A stretch of 64,000 bases of DNA. Origin: Distichodus sexfasciatus (taxonomy: Eukaryota > Chordata > Actinopteri > Characiformes > Distichodontidae). Below the pieces are notes generated by a model. It saw only the letters and a list, made by a program, of their open reading frames with translations, ran no database searches and was not told the DNA's origin. The translations under genes and the position numbers were made by a program. Below are positions 57,923 to 64,000 of the stretch, in pieces. The stretch is from contig JAVGVS010000836.1 of assembly GCA_032718565.1 (NCBI GenBank), positions 1-64,000 on the forward strand, written 5' to 3'. The stretch's first letter is position 1. Each line of letters begins with the position of its first letter.

Positions 57923-58991
57923 TGTGACCCCGCCTGTGATAACCCGGCTAAAATCGCCAAATCTACTTATGAAATAAAGAGCGTCAAAGTAGTCATAGCG
58001 AGAAAAATGTCAACAATATGCCATATGAGTTTATTGCAGTAAATGACAGATTATGTACTGAGGTTTTCGGATGTAATGTTTGAAATGTAATTTCTAACAG
58101 GATAAATAGCGAAAGTCGTGACTTTATTCACCTTACGTTTCCATTTTCCACCGGAAAATACCGGAGGTTGGCTTCGTAAACATCGCTTTTCTAACGTCTT
58201 TGGGATTACTTTATGTGCAAAAGCAACTGGTGATTTGTGTGTTATTCGGTTTAGGAACTACTGTTCTATCATTATAAAGTGCATTCAGACATTAAGATCA
58301 ATGTGTATCCGCGGCAGTCACGTCAGGTAAAGAGGAGGTAGAAAAATTACGACTTTAGCCGGGGGCCGCTTTCTGTGTGTGTTGCTTTGTGTCACTGTGT
58401 ACACACCAGAAACAGTGCTTTGTTTTCGGTAGATGAACGTTTTGTCAATCTAACCATTTCACCTATTTCATCGACATTTTATGCTTGGTATCTCTCTCTC
58501 TCAAAAAAAAAAAAAGACTTCGACGCTAACTCTGAGGTAATTCTGATTCCCATGGCGGCGCCAATAAGCAAGGAACAGAAGGTAGCCGAGTGTTTAAACA
58601 TGCTTTTTCGTGTTGATATGCATGCTTTTTCGCCATGCATATCATAATAAATAGACCCATTTTCCAAAAGTACCAGAGTTTTTCCATAAATCTCACTTGA
58701 AATGGGAGAATGTACGCTTTAATTTGGTATATGACACACAGTCAGGATAATTATGGTTCAAAGATGCGTCGGTGTTGAAAATATGTGTGTTTTCACATTG
58801 AAATTTCTCAAAAACCGGTTTTTCTGAGCCTGTAATTTGCCAAATCTTTGACATGGCCTTACTTGGTCAGTATTAAAGATATCAAGGTGACATTTTCAGA
58901 AAATGTTCTTTAAATTATGTAGAATTATTTTATGTATAAAACAGAGTTGCCAAAAAATGACTTTAGCTGGGTTACCGTAGGCAGGGTCACA
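57923..58991. mobile_element. ~1.07-kb element with TGTGACCC...GGGTCACA ends
   Basis: The left end TGTGACCCCGCCTGTGATAA and right end TTACCGTAGGCAGGGTCACA are imperfect inverted repeats over about 27 bp (ACCCGGCT / AGCTGGGT further in). A 90-codon ORF inside (58375-58647) has no recognised motif. Superfamily unassigned. Confidence 0.7.
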
Positions 58992-59085
58992 TATGTGTGT
59001 AATGCACAAGCTGCATATAAAGATCTGTGTAATGCACGAGCTGCATATAAAGATCTGTGTAATGCACGAGCTGCATGTATCAGCA
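58992..59085. repeat. Tandem 33-bp repeat
   Basis: Three copies of TGTGTAATGCACGAGCTGCA followed by TATAAAGATC, the last diverging after GAGCTGCATG. Confidence 0.9.
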
Positions 59086-59329
59086 CGTGACTAAGGCAGT
59101 CACTCTGCATGAATTAGGACGTGATTAATGCACGTAAGTCGCAGGTATCAATACGTGACTAAGGTAGTTATGCTGCGTGTTTCGGAGCGTGACTAAAGCA
59201 GCTCTAGATGCGATCGAGACTCACTCTCTCGCACACGCACACGCACAGTTACCGTGTTAAGGCTACAGCTTGGTTCATCATCAGCCTGTCAGTCGGACCG
59301 CATTTTATCCAAAATCATTTTTGGTCTTT

Positions 59330-59620
59330 ATGTCCGTGTTCCACGCCTTCAGCGTTCCCGTAGTGACCTGGCGCTCCGCCGCCGTCGAGACGCCGTGACC
59401 GAGAGGCGACGCGTGCCCGGAGGGTGATCGGAGCGGGACGTGCTGCGCGTCCAGCGCGTTTTTAATAATTTGGCGGGTTTATAATAACAGAACCGCTCTT
59501 ACCTGCCTGGATTTCCGCCGCCTTGAAACTGCGCCGCGCGCATGCGCACGAGATAAGAGCGATGAGCGCGCGTCAGGCCACGGGAACGCGCACAGGGAAT
59601 TGACGCAGCCACGCGACCAG
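59330..59620 (-). promoter_or_regulatory. CpG-rich promoter and probable noncoding first exon of TBC1D24
   Basis: Strongly CpG-rich. On the minus strand a short segment ends GGAAATCCAGGCAG|GTAAGAG at 59503/59502, an excellent donor. The next downstream acceptor in that direction is the TBC1D24 ATG exon (55961). A noncoding exon of about 50-60 bp upstream of 59503 is inferred. Confidence 0.5.
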
Positions 59621-61076
59621 ATGTTTTACTCAATAAAAGTCTCAGAAATAAGTACGCTATAAATGCAATGTCATCAGATAAATAGACCGATGCATACGCA
59701 AGAAGATAGATCCTTTATTGATCAATTCACGAAATTATTAATTATTATCAAAATTATTAATGAACTATGCCATAAATCCATAATCTACACTCGTTGATGA
59801 ACGCTCCAGAATTCCAAGCATATGATCATTTTACATGACGATTTTGGCTATGACTTTAAAAAGATTGCTTTGAGGATCTCAACAAAAACCTCCCATAAGA
59901 GGCCAATTTGTGTATTTCCAGTATTTTTTGGAACTTTTAATGTTTAAATTGTTTTAAGATGGGACGCGTCACCGCGCTCTGAGTGCGCGTGTCAGTGGCT
60001 CGGGAGTGCGCAGAGGAGGCGGTGGCGCGCCTCATGACTCCAATTACGTTAATTAAGTTAATTAAGTTAATTAAGTTAATTAGCAGAAGGCGTTGACCTC
60101 TCTCTCTATCTCTCGCTCTTTCTCTCTCCGCATGTTTTTCATGCTCTGCTTGTTTTTCTCATTTCGGCATGTTGATGTCTTGCACCAAGAAAATAAGACC
60201 AAACAAATCCAGCAGTTTATTCCCTATGCAAAGCCAGGAATGCGTTGAAGTTGTACTTCAAGGTTCCAGATTCTTTATGTAAACCATAAATACTCCTGAG
60301 ATATGCTTATAATTTTACACAACGTTAAATAATGAAGAGGTACAAATTTACCTTGTTCTAAGTAATATAAAATATGTAACATATCCCCCCCCAAAATTGA
60401 AATAATAAGTAATTTGGATACATCTCTACTTGGTCCAAGATATGGCTAATGTTAATGACAGTTAACAAAGAATGGATTATATATTTGTATTTATCGGTAT
60501 GTATTTGTTGAAGTATGTCATAAATCAGTGACTGTAACAGTGCTGATAACAGTCGATATAGTGGCCTCTTTTAGCCTGGCTACATTTTTGTTTTCTCTCA
60601 ATAAATAATATATTCTGCAGTTGTACGTCATAAGTATCAGCTGTTCATATAGTTCATACACACACACAACACACACATCTGAGAGAGAGAGAGGCAGATG
60701 GAGTCTCTCCAAGCTTAAAGGCTTAACACTTTTCAAATCCTTCCGCTTCTTCTGTCTGACATTATTTCTGTCTTCTCAGTTCATGTGAAAGTGTTTATCT
60801 GCACAAATCACATACAGCAAATAACAGTACTGCAGGACCATATACCATTTGTATCATTTTTTTTATTCCTTAAAAGACATGGATTCTTCAGTAGAGCATA
60901 AATGCTGAATGTGGTTTATTTGTGTGAGGTCTCAGGCTGCCCTCTGCTGGACAGACCTGTGTACTGCCACAAGCAGACTGCAGCAGGCCTTTATAACCAC
61001 TGGGGGCGCTGTTTTGTCAAAAAAAAATCCATTTTATTAGGTTTTGAAAAAATCATCTTCTGAAAACCTGCTGAAG
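59621..61076. other. Divergent spacer between TBC1D24 and the MYADM-like gene
   Basis: 59960-60040 is CpG-rich and could be the MYADM-like promoter. 60048-60082 is a (GTTAATTAA)n tandem repeat followed by (CT)n. The rest is AT-rich with no gene recognised. Confidence 0.45.
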
Positions 61077-61196
61077 TGAGTGATTATTTGTCATTGTGAA
61101 CACAGCACAGCACACGGTGCACTACAACCATGTGTGCGCTCTGCATTTGATCCATCCAAAAAGGAGCAGTGGGCAGCTTTTTGGCAGCTTCTCTTG
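61077..61196 (-). repeat. SINE family A, partial, reverse
   Basis: Tail half only (GTGAACACAGCACAGCACAC, AAAAAGGAGCAGTGGGCAGC), about 400 bp upstream of the MYADM-like start. Confidence 0.8.
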
Positions 61197-61593
61197 AGTG
61201 TCTCTGTTGTGGCCAGGCAAAACCCTAAATAATTACAGACTAATGTTTTCTGAATATCTCCAGTCTCTATCTTCAGCTTCTTCTTTTCTTATTCTTTCGG
61301 CTGCATGATATCGGGTAGATATTCAGACTCTGACTTGGACCAAGTGCCATAGATTACTCTCATTCTTCTCGCTCATTTTCATACAAGCGTCCGAACTTAA
61401 CGCTATCAGATCACACAAGTAAAACCCTGCGCTGTTCGTTCTGAAGAACAAATACAGAGCTATGTAAAGCAGAGAGAGTAGAAGAGGGAGAGAAGGAGGG
61501 CAAAGACAGATCATTCAGTCTCTCAGCCATCTCCACAACTGCCTGTCTGGTTCTGGACAATTGCCGCCCTCGTCCCGTCCTCATCTTCGACTG

Positions 61594-62460
61594 ATGGACA
61601 AGGTAAAATTCACGCCTTCGGCCCTGCTGAGCACCCGAGGTGCGCTGCACATGTCCCAGGTGATCATGTGCGTGGTGACCTTTGTGGTGGGGGCCATCTG
61701 GAGTCAGCCGTACCACACCTACTGGATCTACGCCATGGTGATCTGGGCGCTGTGCCCGCTCATCACCCTTGTCATCACTGTGGTGGAGTTGCTGCTCCTG
61801 CACAAACTCTTCCTCTACATGTGCATGGACTGGGACGACTTCACCACAGGCATGGCCATGATGTCCTCCCTCACCACTTTCTCCTGCTGTGTCACCATCG
61901 CCAACTTCTACACCTGCAGGAGGTGTTTGTGGGGCTGGGTCATGACTGTGCTGTCGGCCATCTGCTGCCTGCTCTACTGCGTCGAGACGTTTCGAGACAA
62001 GTGCGACTCTACACGCTCGGCTACCTACGTGGCTGCACTTCCTGGCTTCATCAAGGTCCTGGAAGCCTTTGTCAGCTGCATCATCTTCGTCTCTCTGATC
62101 GGCTATGTGGGTCAGCCGGCGCTGCAGTGGTGCATCGTGGCCTACGTGATCCCCTTTCCCATCATCCCCCTCATCATCATCACCAACATCATGACCAAGC
62201 TGAAGAAGTGCCTCCCCTTCAGCATCGACAAGTTCGTCATCGTCTTCCTCATCATTTCAGTGCTGCTCTACATCTCGGCCGCCATCATCTGGCCTATCTA
62301 CAGCTTCCGGCACAACCCCAAACCCAAAGACTGTCCCGGGAACAGCTGTGTGTGGAGCATCCAGTTCATCGTCACCTTCATGACCTACGTTAACCTCTTT
62401 CTCTTCACTCTTGACCTCATCCTCACCTGCCTGGGTAAATGTGGCTTTAGACAATCCTGA
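61594..62460 (+). CDS. MYADM-family double-MARVEL membrane protein
   Basis: A single uninterrupted 288-codon frame. It has two MARVEL domains of four transmembrane segments each (about residues 14-150 and 151-286), as in myeloid-associated differentiation marker proteins (human MYADM 322, MYADML2 307 residues). Family signatures are YVAALPGFIKVLEAFVSCII, GQPALQWCIVAYVI and VLLYISAAIIWPIYSF, which align with MYADM GYMATVPGLLKVLETF and LLYATALVLWPLYQF. MYADM proteins organise ordered membrane domains and Rac1 at the plasma membrane. The start is the first ATG (61594, CTGATGG); an upstream in-frame TTG is not needed. AATAAA lies at 62601-62606. Whether this is MYADM, MYADML2 or a fish-specific paralogue cannot be decided here. 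Confidence 0.9.
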   Translation: MDKVKFTPSALLSTRGALHMSQVIMCVVTFVVGAIWSQPYHTYWIYAMVIWALCPLITLVITVVELLLLHKLFLYMCMDWDDFTTGMAMMSSLTTFSCCVTIANFYTCRRCLWGWVMTVLSAICCLLYCVETFRDKCDSTRSATYVAALPGFIKVLEAFVSCIIFVSLIGYVGQPALQWCIVAYVIPFPIIPLIIITNIMTKLKKCLPFSIDKFVIVFLIISVLLYISAAIIWPIYSFRHNPKPKDCPGNSCVWSIQFIVTFMTYVNLFLFTLDLILTCLGKCGFRQS

Positions 62461-62600
62461 GACACTCACAGACTTTTTGTTCTTATTTTTTAAATGTATT
62501 GTCTTTTTTTATACATTCATAACTGTTGTAGCATCTCTTCTTTTTTCTTATTTTTCTAAAAACATGGTAAAACCATTTTCCTCTGTGTTGTGAGCCTATA

Positions 62601-62606
62601 AATAAA
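62601..62606 (+). terminator. Polyadenylation signal of the MYADM-like gene
   Basis: AATAAA 141 bp after the stop codon. Confidence 0.7.
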
Positions 62607-62695
62607 TTGTTCTTTACTTAATCAACCCTGAGTTTCACTATTACATCAATTCCTTGCACATACACATGCATAAACATAAGATCAAATATAAGAAA

Positions 62696-63062
62696 CACAG
62701 TGAGACAGACTTGCAAACTGCAGGACAGTTTTATTGGTTAACATGTGCTTGTTATTGCTGGAAGATATATTTTACATTTACATATTCAGCATTTATCTGA
62801 TGCCCTTATCCGATGCTGCTGCCATATATATATATATATAAAGGTTTGTCCAACGATTTTACAATATATATAAACTTGTGCTGGACTGGGTCAGTATCTA
62901 GAGAGTGGAAGCAGCACTGGATAAGGGCATCAGATAAATGCTGAACATGTAAATGTAAAATGTCCTACAGCAATAAGACCAAGTGCTTGCGGTAATGCAA
63001 CTCTTCTCAAGCACGTGTTAACCAATAAAACGGTCCTACAGTTTGCAAGCCTCTCACTGTGC
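62696..63062. repeat. Long inverted repeat (MITE-like) downstream of the MYADM-like gene
   Basis: The outer arms CACAGTGAGA..CTTGCAAACTG and CAGTTTGCAAG..TCTCACTGTG pair, as do TTTTATTGGTTAACA / GTTAACCAATAAAA. The inner arms ACATTTACATATTCAGCATT and ATGCTGAACATGTAAATGT pair, as do TCTGATGCCCTTATCC / GGATAAGGGCATCAGA. The loop is about 90 bp with (AT)n. The right arm has ~45 extra bp. Confidence 0.85.
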
Positions 63063-63190
63063 ATCTTTTTTTAAACTAAAATGACCTCCAAACAAAAAGA
63101 GACAATCAGCAACAGCATTATACCACAAGGACCAGGACAATTTATTTAAAAAAAAAACAAAAAAACAAAACCACAACAAATGGGCAAATT

Positions 63191-63400
63191 TGGACAGTTG
63201 GTAGTGTAACGGTTATGGAGTCCCGGACCAGTAAAGGTACCACTTAGGTACTCATGAAGAAGGTATGTCCTCAAGCACTGCTCCCAGGGCACTGCCAAAA
63301 GCAGTGAAGTAGTGAAGGATGGGTTAAATGCAGAGTTCGCATGTGGTTGTGGTGCAGTGTGTGTTGTGCTGTGTTCCCAATGACAAATACTCACTTAAAA
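63191..63400 (+). repeat. SINE family A
   Basis: Good head (CAGTTGGTAGTGTAACGG) with a short deletion of the B-box region, then the core GGTAAAGGTACCACTTAGG and tail TGTTCCCAATGACAAATA. Confidence 0.82.
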
Positions 63401-63848
63401 GAATCTTGGTGAAAAGTGCATAAGTGGATTTCAAACAGTTGGTGAAGGAGGGCCAACTACTAGTGAACAAATAATCACAACACTTTCACAACTAAGCAGA
63501 ACCAGACAGACATGATATGTGACTTGAATTCTGACAGTGATGTGGTTTTTCGGAACTGAGTTCTGTCATTTCTAGAAGATAAGCGTGAACCAATCATGAC
63601 ATTGCTGTTGATGAAAGTAAAAGGAAACTTTACTTAATTGTAGAGAGCTGATGGTGTCCTTTATCAGGCTGCACCACACACTCCCTCTCCTAGTCCAGCG
63701 TAGGAAAAATTTATGTAAAGCAGTTCTTATGTGAGTGGTTAAGGCGATCAAATATATCACACTCTCGCAGCTGTCAGGTAGCGAGGACTCGCCAGACCCT
63801 CTCGTCCACTTTAGAAAAACATTCTGCAAAAACCAGTTGGAGCTGCAC
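63401..63848. other. Probable intron or flank of the edge gene
   Basis: No exon or repeat recognised. The short minus-strand ORF here is probably noncoding. Confidence 0.4.
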
Positions 63849-64000
63849 CTGCAAAATGGGCTGTTGTGGCTTGAGCATGTCGAGCGCATTGCGACTGCTG
63901 GAGGCAGTGTTCTGTGGTTTGGCCTTAATGATCCCCATGTTCTCTGGAGCGATGCGGAACCCGTACGGCGTGTGGTGCGAGTTCGTGTGGACACTGGGGC
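63849..64000 (-). CDS. Partial exon of an unidentified gene (runs off the window)
   Basis: One minus-strand frame is open from the window edge and reads HTPYGFRIAPENMGIIKAK, then SSSRNALDMLKPQQPILQ, before a CAG|GTGCAG donor at 63849/63848. The composition looks coding and the other two frames are less plausible. I do not recognise the family. The frame stays open about 24 codons past the proposed donor, so the boundary is uncertain. Confidence 0.4.

Noticed and set aside
61668..62393. 241-codon His/Leu-rich ORF
   Set aside because: Alternative frame of the MYADM-like gene; the other frame matches the family.

Overview
This is eukaryotic DNA, most probably from a teleost fish. Genes are split by long introns with canonical GT/AG borders. 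Introns and spacers are full of CA/GA/TA microsatellites, tRNA-derived SINEs, hAT, Tc1/mariner and Harbinger-type MITEs, and LINE fragments typical of ray-finned fish. I see no bacterial genes, operons, CRISPR arrays or phage modules.

Five genes are recognised with phase-consistent exons: EME2 (+, coding 5432-11749), SPSB3 (-, 13187-17412, first coding exon not found), NUBP2 (+, 22289-25497), ATP6V0C (-, 26769-37470) and TBC1D24 (-, 42309-55951, with a noncoding first exon proposed near 59.5 kb). A sixth, intronless gene (+, 61594-62460) encodes a MYADM-family double-MARVEL membrane protein. A seventh is touched only at the right edge (-, 63849-64000+) and is not identified. EME2-SPSB3-NUBP2 and ATP6V0C-TBC1D24 are both neighbour sets on human 16p13.3, so the window is a conserved synteny block in which the two sets lie next to each other.

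Layout: 0-5.4 kb is repeat-rich spacer with one CpG-rich block. EME2 and SPSB3 converge at 11.7-13.2 kb. SPSB3 and NUBP2 are divergent, with an ETS/CCAAT/GC-box promoter at 22.1-22.3 kb. NUBP2 and ATP6V0C converge at 25.5-26.8 kb. ATP6V0C and TBC1D24 lie in tandem on the minus strand. TBC1D24 and the MYADM-like gene diverge around 59.5-61.6 kb. The products are housekeeping proteins: DNA-junction cleavage, ubiquitin-ligase adaptor, cytosolic Fe-S assembly, V-ATPase rotor, and vesicle traffic/oxidation resistance. They share no single pathway, although TBC1D24 and the V-ATPase are functionally linked in the literature.

I did not find a convincing new biological system. The points most worth a second look are: a repeat-driven expansion of the SPSB3 C-terminus plus a decayed tandem copy of its last exon; a TBC1D24 exon with correct net phase but two in-frame stops; a minisatellite made of exon-like units in an SPSB3 intron; transposon ends close to a splice donor and a start codon; and several long inverted repeats. 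A 10-N gap flanked by two near-identical ~575-bp copies shows that the assembly has local errors, which is relevant to the TBC1D24 stops.
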